From: Phytophthora vignae f. sp. vignae
Lineage: Eukaryota > Oomycota > Peronosporomycetes > Peronosporales > Peronosporaceae
NCBI GenBank assembly: GCA_016169955.1
Contig: JABJUM010000044.1
Coordinates: 186,001-250,000 of the forward strand
Length of the DNA stretch: 64,000 bases
Direction: 5' to 3'
Numbering within the stretch: position 1 is the stretch's first letter; each line of letters starts with the position of its first letter. The translations under genes and the position numbers were made by a program. Below the pieces are notes generated by a model. The model was not told the DNA's origin and did not search any database. It worked only from the letters and a program-made list of their open reading frames with translations. Below, one piece after another: positions 53,289 to 63,851 of the stretch.

Positions 53289-55213
53289 GGCGTCGGTTTA
53301 TTCGTGCCTAAAAGAGTGCCTAAAGTGCCTAAAAGTGCCTAAAAGATTAAGCCTAGGAGTTAAGCAAAATGCTACCAATTCGTAATCCAACCGTTATTGT
53401 AACCAGAGTATCAATGTATGTTTGACCCATCACAAGAAATTATATATTGTTTATCATGTATGAATGTATCTTTTCATGCAGTGAGTAATCAGCGCAGGCG
53501 CGGGGCAGTGGGGTATGTTGCTACAGGAGCGTGTCGAGGAGGGCGCTGGCGACGGTGGCGCACGTCGGCAAGCTGATCAAGATAGAACTTGGCTTCTTCT
53601 TTCAACACCTGCACAAACTCCAGCAAACTCGGGTGAGCTTCTCCAAAAGTGTCGGCCAACTTTCTGTTGTAGGCCTCAAGTGGGTTGTTCGTCCTATTGA
53701 CAATTTCAACGTTGGTGTCGATCATTCCAGAGATGTTCCAACAGGATAGTTCATACAGCTCGCACCACGTGGACACAAAATACTCCCAGAACGAATCCCA
53801 CTTGGCCTTGTGCTCTGCCTCCACAGGCTTTCCAATGAGTCTGTAAAGTTTTTTCATGACGTGGGGGATCCCTTTCTTGCGCAGTGTTTTAGCCGGGACG
53901 ACTGTCAGCAAATCCAGGACACCAGGAGTCATTGCGACCTTTATCTCCTCTGTCGGGATGCGAAGGTCAATCATTTTCCGACGGATGGCTTGCTTCCAGC
54001 GAAACAGACAGCCGACAATATGGGCACTTTCAAACTGATCTCGGACTCCTAGGTGCAAGGCTTGCTCGAAATCGCAGACCACGACTTCAGGGGCGCACTT
54101 CATGTCGGTCTGGATCTTGACCCACTGAAATGCGTTCCAGTACGACCAGTGATCTTTCGTATCGACCAGAAGGTAGAAGCAGGGGATGTACAAATCATGA
54201 GCTTTGTCGTAAATCATCACGATGATCGTCTGGGCGAAGGGCTTCGGCGTGATGGTGAAGGTGGCGTCAACAAATAGCGTTATCCCAGGATATTTCATCA
54301 GTCGAATCAGGTCGGGATGGCCAAAACCAATGAGGCGCCTGAACTTGCCGTCGATAGGATAGGCAAGATTGACTTGCAGAAATTCGCGGGGGTCTTCGTC
54401 AGAGATCTGTCGGATTTCCTTGGTTTCAATTGCACGGAAGACGTCACCTCCGGTTGCATCGTTCCGGCAGCGCTTGACAATTCCGATCCCTTCAGCCCTC
54501 CCGATGATTTTAAGCCCAGCGCCCTCTCCGTGCTCTTTGATGATTTCGTCTCTCACGTCGCGCCAAACACGAGCAGGGACGACTCGCAAATCCCCAAGGC
54601 TGCGTACTTCTAAAAGCTGACGCATCTCATCTTGCACATCCCTTGCGATGACGCGATCATCCCTCTTACAGATGTGTTCACCCTTGATTTGAACGAAGCC
54701 GTCATCCGTGACGATAATACGAGCTTTGCACTTGATGGGGATCCGGTTCTTGCTGCAGACGTAGTACTTGGTGGTCTTGTAGGCATTCTTGTAGTAGTAG
54801 TAGTAGTGGTCACCGTGCTGCATTATGGACAGGATGACGAGCAGGGTAACTTGCACTGGAGAGGATGGGAGCGTGAAGGAGGGTGCAGGACGACGTGCGG
54901 CAAGTTTTGTCGGGGCAGTGAGTTCGAAAGTGGGGTATGAAGTAGATGACGCTATTGTCTATCATAAGAACGTAAGTGCCACGCTAATATTATCCTAAGT
55001 ATCGAGAACGAGCTATATGTAACCAGTCGATAACCTAAAAATAATTGAAATGGAAGCGAATAATAGTGGATCGTATTTAACATGGCTTTCTGTTTTAGGC
55101 ACATTTTTAGATATCAACAAGCTATCTTTATCGTAAAACGTAGAAAGTTGCATAAAACGTTTAGGCACTTTTAGGCACTTTAGGCACTCTTTTAGGCACG
55201 CATAAACTTCTCC
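53289..55213 (-). mobile_element. Mutator-like element copy B, inverted
   Basis: 1,925 bp, the same family as copy A, in reverse. The 3-bp length difference equals one TAC triplet in the transposase. The inner end is flanked by CGGTTAAAG (53,280-53,288), the complement of the 5' flank of copy A. The outer end (55,214) cuts directly into the zinc-binding part of a gypsy integrase, so this copy or its ancestor inserted in a retrotransposon. Confidence 0.85.
53489..54856 (-). CDS. MULE transposase, intact frame, 455 aa
   Basis: The same protein as at 47,951-49,315. Visible changes are one extra Tyr in the N-terminal Tyr run, Gly16 to Asp, and Arg to Trp in the sequence LSCRNIS. Catalytic motifs LFVDATF, VVVCDFEQAL and NNPLEAYNRKL are intact. 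The near-identity of the two copies means either recent transposition or gene conversion between them. Confidence 0.85.
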   Translation of the reverse strand: MQVTLLVILSIMQHGDHYYYYYKNAYKTTKYYVCSKNRIPIKCKARIIVTDDGFVQIKGEHICKRDDRVIARDVQDEMRQLLEVRSLGDLRVVPARVWRDVRDEIIKEHGEGAGLKIIGRAEGIGIVKRCRNDATGGDVFRAIETKEIRQISDEDPREFLQVNLAYPIDGKFRRLIGFGHPDLIRLMKYPGITLFVDATFTITPKPFAQTIIVMIYDKAHDLYIPCFYLLVDTKDHWSYWNAFQWVKIQTDMKCAPEVVVCDFEQALHLGVRDQFESAHIVGCLFRWKQAIRRKMIDLRIPTEEIKVAMTPGVLDLLTVVPAKTLRKKGIPHVMKKLYRLIGKPVEAEHKAKWDSFWEYFVSTWCELYELSCWNISGMIDTNVEIVNRTNNPLEAYNRKLADTFGEAHPSLLEFVQVLKEEAKFYLDQLADVRHRRQRPPRHAPVATYPTAPRLR

Positions 55214-56169
55214 CGTGGCTCATGCACCCAGGAGGCACTGCCATGTACCAGACTATGAAGACTTCGCTCTGGTGGAAGGGCATGGAAGCCCACATTACGC
55301 AATACGTGCGCAACTGTCTTGCGTGCACGAAAAGCAAGCACCCAACGGTCAAGTACGGCAAGTTGCCCGCCAAGACGGTCGTGGTGCGACCCTGGTTTGA
55401 GGTGACCATTGACTCGATCGGCCCCTATGGAAAAGACAAATTCCGTGCCTTGACAATGATCGACACAAGCACTCGACTCGCAGAGATCCAGCCGGTCGAC
55501 GATGCATCAAGTGACGATGCTGCCTTTGTGTTTGACCGCTTCTGGCTCTGCCGATACCCGCGACCTGTGCGTGTGATCTACGACCAGGGCACTGAGTTCA
55601 AGAAAGAGTTCTTTGAGCTGCTCGAAAGCTTTGGCATCCATGCCATTCCAACTACAGTTCGCAACCCGCAGGCAAACGGGATCATCGAGCGCTTGCACAG
55701 AGTGATTGGCGAGAAGATGCGGACCCGGACTATCAACACAAAGGCCGATTGGGCTGCGTTCCGTCATGACGCCACCTTTGCGTTGCGAACTACGTACCAT
55801 GGTATGCTGGGAGCCTCGCCAGCGCAAGCTACCTTTGGTCGTGACATGCTCTTCGACACAGCACACACCACGGATCGGGAGGAGCAATATCGACGCAAGG
55901 TCGAGCAAGTGGCCAAGAACAACAAACGCGAAAATGACAAGCGACGCAATTGGACCTACACACCAGGAGACAAGGTGTTGTTGCGAAACGACGCAGGACC
56001 TCAGGCTAAGATGGCGCCGCTGTTTAGTGGCCCCCACAACGTTGTACCGGTGCGCACGAATGGTACGTTGGTCCTCGACAAGGGCAAGTACATGGAGACC
56101 GTCCACATACGACGTGTTGTGCCCTTCAAGTCCCAACGTGGGGAAGACTGTCAGCAGAGCGATCTGTGA
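55214..56169 (+). pseudogene. Ty3/gypsy integrase, 5' cut by MULE copy B
   Basis: The frame is open into the transposon border (first ATG at 55,222) and ends at the stop at 56,169. It starts within the zinc-binding module (MHPGGTAMYQ ... CLACTKSK). The integrase core has VTIDSIGPYG (Asp), IYDQGTEF (Asp) and NGIIERLH (Glu). The C-terminus has GDKVLLRNDAG, LFSGPHNV and a final VHIRRVVPF; no chromodomain is seen. All upstream pol domains are missing, and they are not found on the other side of either MULE copy. The remaining frame itself has no stops. Confidence 0.8.
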
Positions 56170-58553
56170 CGCGCGCCAAAGTGGAAGGACTACAACAAGG
56201 GTATGACTGGTTAACAGGAGTTAGCTTACGCTAGCCAGTCATGCTACAAGCCTAGGACTAAAGCTCGGAGACAGCTCCTAGCTTGCTTAAACTGCATCAA
56301 TACACTCAGTTCCAATTTCAACAACAAGTACAACAATCACCACAGCAACTGGTGACAAGGTGGAAGTCTGCACTCCCACGTCCACACCAGCCTCAGAATG
56401 ACGACGACAGCCGTTCCACGCTCCGTGCTGCTTGACATGTGTATAAGCTCTGCTGCAAGGATACGGACAGCGAAGCGTTGGTGGACAAGGCGCAGCTTGC
56501 ACAGACGTTCGATCTGTTTATAATGAGCTAAGGCAAAGAGAGCGACATTGCAGTAAAGATCCAAGTAGAAGGAAGTAAAGTCTGCAAACTACGTAGTTTT
56601 TTCATACTGACACGAATACAATTGCTTCGGAGTTCGATGTTCAAACACTATGTATTGTTCCGAAGTTATGCAAAATTTACGCGTCATTGACAGCTTCTTC
56701 TTCGGCAGCGTTGTGCACAAGGTTGTACTTTACTACGCCTGAGTAAAGCAATTGGACATCCTAGTTACTGGGCTTAGACGTATTGGTGCCCTGTACTGTA
56801 GACTTCGTGTTGTTTTCCATGATTGTTTTACGGTCTCGTACACCATACCAACGTAGAGATGTGAAGTTTCCAATGCGTTTGCTGTGGCGAGAATATCGGA
56901 TGAGCAGCACAATATTGCAACTAGGTATTACATGGACTAACTTACAGCTAGCAGCGATAGTGAGACATCGGGGATTGCCACTGCACAACGTCTGCTCATT
57001 CAGAGTAGCCAACACTTTTATCTGCAACAAACCTGGCCAATGCTTAGTAGGACAGATTGGAGATTTTCCAAGGAAGCCGAAGGCGAAGGGGGGGGGAAAT
57101 CATTTTCCCGCTGATTAGAGGACATCCCAGTACGTGAAGATCAACTTCGACAACGGGATCAGACATCGTCCTCGCCGCTCGGCATTTATGTTTGTATATT
57201 TAGGTGCCTTGGTTTCTTACCCAACATACTGGACTGTAGCATGCAGTCCCCGGGCGGGTAAGTTTTCCCAACGCTAGGCAGGATAGTGGGGATAGTCATT
57301 CCGGGGTCACTTGCTCTTCGGCGGCACAACGATCAAGTTCAGCGGACCGCTTGGCTCGCAACCCGCCACACCACTCTCAGGGCTGGCCTTGTTTGGTTCA
57401 GGTTTTCCGATTCAGTCTCATAATCAGCATGTTAGAATCCTAGACCTGATCTGCATAAGAACCAAAATAAAGGCAATCGGAGAAGGTATAGTCGTGTCCG
57501 ACAGCCCAGAGCACCATTTCTTGTGAGCGCTTTAGTCTGTTGTCCCCAAGGCTGAGCGAAAGGCGGAGCCTAGACGACTAGATCGCGACCTAGTCTCCTC
57601 ACAATATGTAAATCGCAATAATATGGAGCTTGGGCTTTAAAAATGCGGAATAAACAGCGCGAGGTCAACTATACCTTTTGCAGAATTGAACTTACAATTC
57701 GCAGTTTTGAAGTTGAAAAGGTGTAGTGCACAATAGCTGAAGGCAAAAAAAATTCTCTTACTGCGCTGCGAGACAAATGCAATATGGAAATCAAAAGACA
57801 ACGTGCATTGAAAGACTACATCTTGACCGAGCGTTGACCATCACGTCTGAATTTCAAACGTGAGCTCCCGGTGTGGTGCGGTGGGTCAGCGTATGATCTC
57901 GTAGATTAATCAGGTAGCTCAAACGGCAACGGGTTGGGCGGGTCCTACCGCGACGCGGGATAACGTTTTCGGGGTAACTGGGTTGTTACATGTAGCGCAC
58001 CTGCGAGAGTATGGGTAGTGTTTGATCCACATTCGATGTGGGCCACACAATATCCCGTTTCCATTTCCGACTTGCACACACGAATCTCCGTCGCCTAAAG
58101 ATTGGACCAATCCATTTGGATTTCCGACGCGTGCACTACTGTATCTACATCCATACTTGAAGTACCGAGCTAGAGATCATAATGTACGCACGCGATTATG
58201 CATAGTCCGGATCCAAAAGAACGTCCCAAAAGACAACTGGGAACAAATTCGGATCAGGACCTGCATACATGTATTAATAGCGTTATACATGCATGTAGTC
58301 TACTGTATTCGGATTCCGAATGCACAGTACAACGAAGGTACCTTCGTGCTCTTGTACTTATCATGTACCGGAGTTGAACCTCACGCGAGATTCAATGGTC
58401 CTCAATGGGCTTACTAAGAATGATCTGCGGCTTATGCCTGGCCAACGATGCCACGGGTGACCAGCATCAAGAATATTTGGCAGTTTGCATTTTGCTCTCA
58501 AGACCTCAAGACCACAAGACCCCAGCAACCCTCCGCTCTCGTTCTTTACCGCC
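56170..58553. other. no gene; possible gypsy 3' LTR at the left edge
   Basis: About 56,195-56,245 contains ATGACTGG ... CCAGTCAT inverted arms just after the integrase stop, which may be the start of a 3' LTR; no border or partner was found. The remainder has only short frames. Words such as ACATGTA and GTAC recur at 58,265-58,375, before the next effector. A GTTCAAC word near 58,373 (minus) is not part of a tRNA fold that I can draw. Confidence 0.4.
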
Positions 58554-58907
58554 ATGCGCAGTGTATTCTATCTCGCACTTGCAGTCGCGGTGTTCTCTCG
58601 CAGCAGTTCCGTTGCTGCGTTCACGAACGCCGACGATTCTAACCATTTGTCGAAGGTCACATCCGACTTTGCGAACGACGCCGTGCTCAACACGGAATCC
58701 AAGAAGAGGTTCCTACGGGTCTCCGGCCCTGAAGATGACGACTTCCTGCTCGCCGATGAAGAGCGTGTTAAGTGGGCGAGCCTCAGCGACATCGCCAAAA
58801 AGCTGGACAGCGTCAAGAAGGTTCCCGAAAAGGTTAAGGGCTTCACCAAAAAGGAACTCGAGGCCGCGCAAGGTCTTCTCGCCTTGAAGAATCAAAAGAA
58901 GGGGTGA
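58554..58907 (+). CDS. secreted RxLR-dEER effector candidate, 117 aa
   Basis: Start chosen at ATG 58,554 (MRSVFYLALAVAVF), which opens a signal peptide of about 22 residues; an in-frame ATG at 58,485 gives a leader without such a segment. RFLR is at 52-55 and a canonical DEER at 68-71, 12 residues later. The C-terminal domain is only about 46 residues, Lys-rich and helical (ASLSDIAKKLDSVKKVPEKV), with no full WY unit. It may be a minimal or shortened effector. The stop at 58,907 looks natural. No intron. Confidence 0.9.
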   Translation: MRSVFYLALAVAVFSRSSSVAAFTNADDSNHLSKVTSDFANDAVLNTESKKRFLRVSGPEDDDFLLADEERVKWASLSDIAKKLDSVKKVPEKVKGFTKKELEAAQGLLALKNQKKG

Positions 58908-59615
58908 GCACCGCGCAAAACTTGTGCGCGACACAATAACTAGATCGACCATGACCAATGATCATTTCTTAGTTATTTTTTTACAGTTAAGGTACCTCGC
59001 ACAGTCACTGCTACCCCATTCCTTCTTGTCGGCGGTCTCTATCGTCTTTCTCTCACGGCCCCGACGGTCGCCTCCGATTCTCCACAACTTTCCTCCACGA
59101 TGATATGTCGGTTAAAAATCCGCCCACAATCAAGTTGTCATTTTAGGCGGTTCATGACAGTAATAGTGAATTGACAGCCGTAAAGGACGTGTCTTGGGGC
59201 GTTGCTAGCGTTGTCGGAACGGCTGATAGGTATTGTTGCTTGGCGTATGGCTGGTAGATGTTTTATACGTTAGAATAAATGTGAAGGTAGATATATGTTC
59301 GATTACAATCATGATCAGAATCTTTGCGCGGTGTCACTTCAAACAATTTAACTCTGAAATACTGAGTAGATGCCAGAGAACAAGCAAGGCAATTGAACTC
59401 GTGGGTCATCAAAATAACAACAAAACACTGAAGGCGAAGCTACCGAAACGCAGTAGAATCACATAAGTGCTCAAGAAGAGTTGATTGCAACAATAGGACT
59501 CTCAGTAGGCACCGGTCGGGGAACTGTACTCAGTTGCCTACCCACTCGAAACGGAAGGTAACACTCAGCAGCATATATAGCACAGGAAGAATGTTAGCAG
59601 CAGAACTACGCATGT
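58908..59615. other. intergenic, no gene recognised
   Basis: AT-rich, short frames only. It contains the 3' sides of the effector (left) and the membrane protein gene (right). Confidence 0.5.
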
Positions 59616-61198
59616 TCAAGAAATACTCGACAAAGCCTTACCGAAATGCGCGACTCGATAGGACAAAGTGACCAGGAGGTACATGATGAGCTTGCACTGT
59701 ACAAAGGTTGCCTGCGTTTCCAAGACGAAGGCCAGCTGATACAGTGCGCGGATACCGCAACTTCGCCGCGTGACGAACACCAGCGCCCCCATTGACACCA
59801 ATTCGAGCGCCGCATACACGAAAATGTTTTGAACCACATATGTGACGTTGTCGGTGGTGACGCCAACTACCTCTGTGTGATATTGGGCGCTAGGTAGGTG
59901 GACCATGATGAAAAGGAAAATAGCATGAATCAGGGGGATGACAACTTCGAGATACTCCGATAGGATGAGGCACTCAGCCGTGAATAACACCTTGAGGGCT
60001 TCACTGACGACAGCCAAGTTTCGAGTGGTTAGAGCTTTGACATCGATATCCCCCAGGGCGTTCTGTTCTTCCCTGGATACGCTTCTGGCCGACGATATCG
60101 TTTGATGGTGAGCCGCTGCAACAACTTGATCCCGTTTCCAGCAGTGGCCAAGGGCTCGACTACCTCTCCTTAAATTCGAACGCAATGTCTGCTTGCCGCC
60201 AGAAGGGGTGGCTGAGGGTCTTTGGATGTCTTCGAGTGCTTCCAAGATGCCCCTCCCTTCCTCTGAGAGCTTATGCACCGCGACTGAGCGCACTTGGATC
60301 CCAACCAGAGCTCCAGGCGGCCCCAGCTTTTTGCACAGAGATCGAGTCACTGCCAGAAAGCCGCATTCAGATAGATCGATGCTCGCAGCCCTGTCAATGC
60401 GCTGCAAGATGCCATACGTGTGCTGGTGGAGCTCACGCAGTTCCATCACCGTCTGGACAACATCAAATGCCATGACCACAACCACCGTTTTCGCTGGGAG
60501 AGTCTGCAAAAACGTCGCCATGTAAAGCGCATCGAAGAAGTCGATATGGAAGGTGGTCTCTTCGGGGATGGCGTCGTCCAGGCCGACCATTTGGGAGGCT
60601 ACACTTTTTTCAGTGTAACTTTGAGAAGGGGGAGTGCCAATATAACTGGCAGCTCATTCCGCGTGTGGTTTGTGGCATTGAAAAGAAGCTGGTACGCAGG
60701 GTAGATACAGATCATCACAAGCTGGACCGTGAGATAATTGTTCAGGCGGAGGAGCTGCTGCCGTTGAGAAAGCATGTGGCGAACCATGCGCGCACCCAAA
60801 ACCACGTAGAACGAGATGCCAAACCCCACCATCCAAAGCAGACCAAGGGTGTTGCTGAAGAACGGTATGGGGAAGACCCATAACGCTGCCACCATGATCG
60901 ACAAGGCCGTGTTGCAAACTCCAGCGCTGGAGCAAAACAGCAGCGTCTGGCGCCACGAGAGCGTAACACCGTCGAGGAAGAGCCGAACGTAACTTGTGAT
61001 GCTGCAACTGATCCCAAAGGCTAATATACCGACTCGAATCCAGAAGCCGGGGTTTGCACGCCAACCGTCCGCCGGGTCCTGGAGGGGAATGGACTCTTGA
61101 CACAGTGCGATCGTGATGGTGGGTAGTGGCGAGACCAGGACCACCAGGATCACGCGATAGATGGACGTGCGCCGCGCATATTCTTCAAGGGCCAGCAT
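59616..61198 (-). pseudogene. multi-pass membrane protein with one frameshift
   Basis: Two frames join into one protein of about 527 residues. The first, from ATG 61,198 (MLALEEYARRTSIYRVILV), has six or so hydrophobic segments. It runs into a stop at 60,599 just after KVTLKK, at a run of six A (plus-strand T run 60,605-60,610). One more A would restore the frame (KKSVASQMVGLDD), and the second frame continues to 59,616 with about four more hydrophobic segments. The frame is open upstream of 61,198 (GQYSIERMLALEEY) to a TAG, so the N-terminus is probably lost or in another exon. The pattern resembles a large Phytophthora family of uncharacterised membrane proteins. A homopolymer error in the assembly is a real alternative to a pseudogene. 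Confidence 0.6.
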
Positions 61199-61405
61199 CC
61201 GCTCGATCGAGTACTGGCCTCTGAGATGGGTAATTTGCGTTCCCTATTTGGTGGGAGCCCTTGAGTGCAAAGGGGAATATATGAGTTTCACTATAGGTAC
61301 TCTCTAACTGATCAAAAACCTCTCTATTCTTTGAGTGATCGCCAGGGTTGGTGCTTCAACTCTCTATATGGACGCCATTGGCTAGGGTTCCTAGAATAAA
61401 ACTGG
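61199..61405. other. spacer between membrane protein and pogo fragment
   Basis: No gene beyond the open N-terminal extension of the membrane protein frame (minus strand, to about 61,250). Confidence 0.4.
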
Positions 61406-62047
61406 ATGCGGGTAAGTTTGTTTTTTCCTAAACTTTATTTTAACGATGGGATAAATCGATCGTTTAAAGCCCGATATCGGCGTCGCTTTGTCCGATGGTG
61501 CCTGGATGCAGTTGAGGGCGGAATCGAGCGCAAGCTAAATCTGCTTGAGGCGATTCAATTCAGCATCGATGGTTGGTGTGATATGAGTGCTGATTGTATT
61601 CGCAACTGCTGGGTCAAATCACGGATTGTCGATGCTGCGTCGTTGGGCGAAATCCGGCAATCAGGGGAGTACGCGATTGCGGCCGAAGAAAAGGTCGTGG
61701 ACGAACTTGCAAACATGTTAAAGGGGATTAGCGGTCACAGCAGCGTCTCGGATTACCTAACAATCGACTCAGATACGGACGTTCACGAGCAACCTGATAT
61801 CGACTGTGAAAGCAATCACTCTGGCGATGCAGACAGCGAAAACGATACCGAGGAGCTCGAACAGCCCCCTGTGTCAGCAGCAACGGCACTCGCTTACTGT
61901 ATGGAGCTCTCTTCCTTTTTCTTTCAGTGGGAAGAGGACACCAAGCGCGAACAGGAAATGCTGCAGAAGTTAACAGTGCTGACGAGGGCACAAGTTGTAA
62001 AGCGCCGGCGTCAGACATCACTAGATAGTTTCTTTGCACCAAGATAA
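61406..62047 (+). pseudogene. pogo/Tigger-type DDE transposase, C-terminal part
   Basis: 213 codons. Residues 17-70 (INRSFKARYRRRFVRW ... GWCDMSADCIRNCWVKSRIV) match the end of the DDE_1 (CENP-B/Tigger) transposase domain. Then comes an acidic linker, and the protein ends with RRRQTSLDSFFAPR. QTSLDSFF (203-210) fits the PCNA-interacting box QxxLxxFF. All catalytic residues lie upstream and are absent, so this is a 5'-truncated copy. No terminal inverted repeats were identified. Confidence 0.7.
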
Positions 62048-62446
62048 AAAAAATGTACCCACTTTGCTGATGTAGCCATTTCTCTGTCTGACATTCTTCA
62101 ACTGAAACAATGTCTTGTCCGATCCAAACATGCCTCCACTTAAGGAGGTGTCACTGTAGCGGCTACTCGGTTACAGTATCTTTTGAGAAACCTGAACCAT
62201 CATCAATTCTTAGTAAATACTGCTTTTTGTTTTCTTTCGGTGTTGTCGTGGTTGTGCCCTCAGATTGTCTGGGTCATGAATTTTTGTCGCCGTGATGCTT
62301 CCAGCTGCAATATTGCCGAATGTAGGATAGCAGTCGTGGCGACCAAAGCGTTAGGCCTGTCGTCAGAACTCGTACACTATACCGTTCACAGAAGGGCATG
62401 CTTCCGCTGGGGTTACCTTATTCATTGTTCTTCTCACTAACACCAC
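62048..62446. other. intergenic, no gene recognised
   Basis: AT-rich tail after the pogo fragment, then the 3' side of the M96-like gene. Short frames without motifs. Confidence 0.5.
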
Positions 62447-63741
62447 TCATTGATGCGGACAGATCGCAGCATCCACGAGCGTGTTCTCAAGCTTTTGATA
62501 CCTGGACTCGATTGTTCGTCGATATAGCTGCATGACTCGTTCAACCAGCTCCGCGTCGATAGCAGGAGCAGGGGTCGCCGAGGTGGTCACCAGCACGTAG
62601 CTCTTGAGAACAGAGAGATCTGGACAGTCGGTCCGCATAAAGATGCTCCAGCCGTACTCCCGAGTTGATACATGAGGAACCGCCTCCGCTCGAGGCCAGT
62701 CGCCGATGGCATCCCATACGTACACCAGCCGATCTGCTTCATAATACTCTTTAAGAGCCAAACGGATCGTGAACGAGGCATTCTCCAGACGAACTTCTCG
62801 CTTCGAAACAATCAAATTCGACGCGGATCCCATCGGAAGGCCCTACAATAAAAATCAAGGAAAATCGCTTCAACATTCCACTCACTGTACGTTCTAAACC
62901 TTGCCAAACCACGTACCAGCTCTCTGCTAGACTCCACGTTCTCCGGCAGACACGCTGATTCACACTCCAGTCTTCGCCGCATGGCCTGCTCCACCAGTTT
63001 CCTGGCGTACGGCAGGAACGCACACGTCCTCGTCTTCAAGACACACTCCGAGTCTGTTTTCGACTTCGGCGGGGTCACATAAGCGTCAAAAACCTCCGAC
63101 TTGGCGTCGCTCAGTCCAGCGGCTTCGAACACGCGGTTCAGATCTAAGTAGTGTTTGTCCACCGTCGTCGCCAGCACTTGGAACACGGCGTCGTCCTCCT
63201 CCACATCATACACCAAGTTCTGGCCCGTGACGACCAACGACTTGGGAAGAGCCTGCAGAAGTTTATCCGCCTGCGTCTGCAGCAGTTGCTCCACCGCCGC
63301 GGTACTTTCCAGACTCTTCCTCAACTTGTCCTTCAACGCGGCGTTTCTGTCCTTCAGAGCTTGCAACTCGTCCGTGTCTGGACTGCGAGCGGGTCTCAGC
63401 GCCTTGAGTTGCCGCTCCATGTCCTGCACTTGAAGCTGCAGGCGGTGGATCTCGTGGATGGGCCGGTTGCGGTCTCGTCGCCGCTTCTTCTTGGGCTTAG
63501 CACTAATGGGGGGTGGTGTCTTCACGGTGTCGGCATTGGCAGGCCAGAAGGAAGGACCTGCACTTGTAGTAATGGAGACCGAGGGCCCGTTACAGCCAGC
63601 CGGTGGTGCACGTGCATGGTCGTCGTCGGACGTAGAAGGCAGGAAGTAGGACAGCGCTTCGTCCAGGTTGCAGGCGGCGACGGCGACGGCGCTCTCCCCA
63701 TCGACACTACGCTTAGCGTTAGCATTAGCGGAGCTGCTCAT
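62447..63741 (-). CDS. M96-like basic/coiled-coil protein, two exons, 406 aa
   Basis: Exon 1 is 63,741-62,917 and exon 2 is 62,842-62,447, joined by a 74-nt intron (GTACGT ... TTGTAG) in phase 0. The N-terminus is Ala/Ser-rich. Residues 82-100 are strongly basic (KPKKKRRRDRNRP) and 97-160 form a leucine-rich coiled coil, a bZIP-like layout. The C-terminal half has motifs such as KEYYEADRLVYVWDAIGDW and STREYGWSIFM, which recall the START-like domain of oomycete M96 (mating-specific) proteins. Without splicing the frame would read on for 33 codons beyond the splice site and stop. It forms a head-to-head pair with the gene at 63,852, with 110 bp between start codons. A nuclear or DNA-binding role is an inference. 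Confidence 0.65.
62843..62916 (-). other. predicted 74-nt intron
   Basis: Donor GTACGT, acceptor TTGTAG after a T-rich stretch (TTTTCCTTGATTTTTATTG). Phase 0: it joins ...SSREL to GLPMGSASN. Other GT sites in the vicinity give the wrong frame with this acceptor or an intron that is too short. Confidence 0.65.
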
Positions 63742-63851
63742 TCCTCCCCCTCTCCCTGTCTATTCCGATTGTTGACTGCTATTTCCGATGATCATGCAGC
63801 GTTTTGACATGGAAGTCGGACGTGTACTAGCTACAGTAAATTCACGTTGGT
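63742..63851. promoter_or_regulatory. 110-bp divergent promoter region
   Basis: The only sequence between the start codons of two oppositely transcribed genes. It is C/T-rich next to the left gene (CCTCCCCCTCTCCCTGTC). No clear TATA box or initiator; GCTCATTCCTCC at 63,733-63,744 resembles the initiator but overlaps the left start codon. Confidence 0.4.

Noticed and set aside
53515..54613. Plus-strand frames opposite the transposase of copy B, repeated opposite copy A
   Set aside because: They recur only because the two elements are copies; the catalytic motifs are all in the long transposase frame.
47585..55222. The two MULEs plus contents as a composite transposon that moved as one unit
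   Set aside because: The outermost flanks (CTTTAACCG and CGTGGCTCA) do not match as a target duplication, so there is no evidence of joint transposition; the inversion model fits better.
58361..58440. tRNA-like GGTTCAACTCC word on the minus strand
   Set aside because: No acceptor, D or anticodon stems can be drawn around it, and the T stem does not pair over 5 bp.
58485..58553. Upstream ATG of the effector at 58.5 kb as the true start
   Set aside because: It would put 23 polar residues before the signal peptide; the ATG at 58,554 gives a normal secretion signal.
63733..63744. GCTCATTCCTCC as initiator of the gene at 63,852
   Set aside because: It misses the final CA of the consensus, overlaps the start codon of the opposite gene and lies more than 100 bases upstream; recorded only within the promoter entry.
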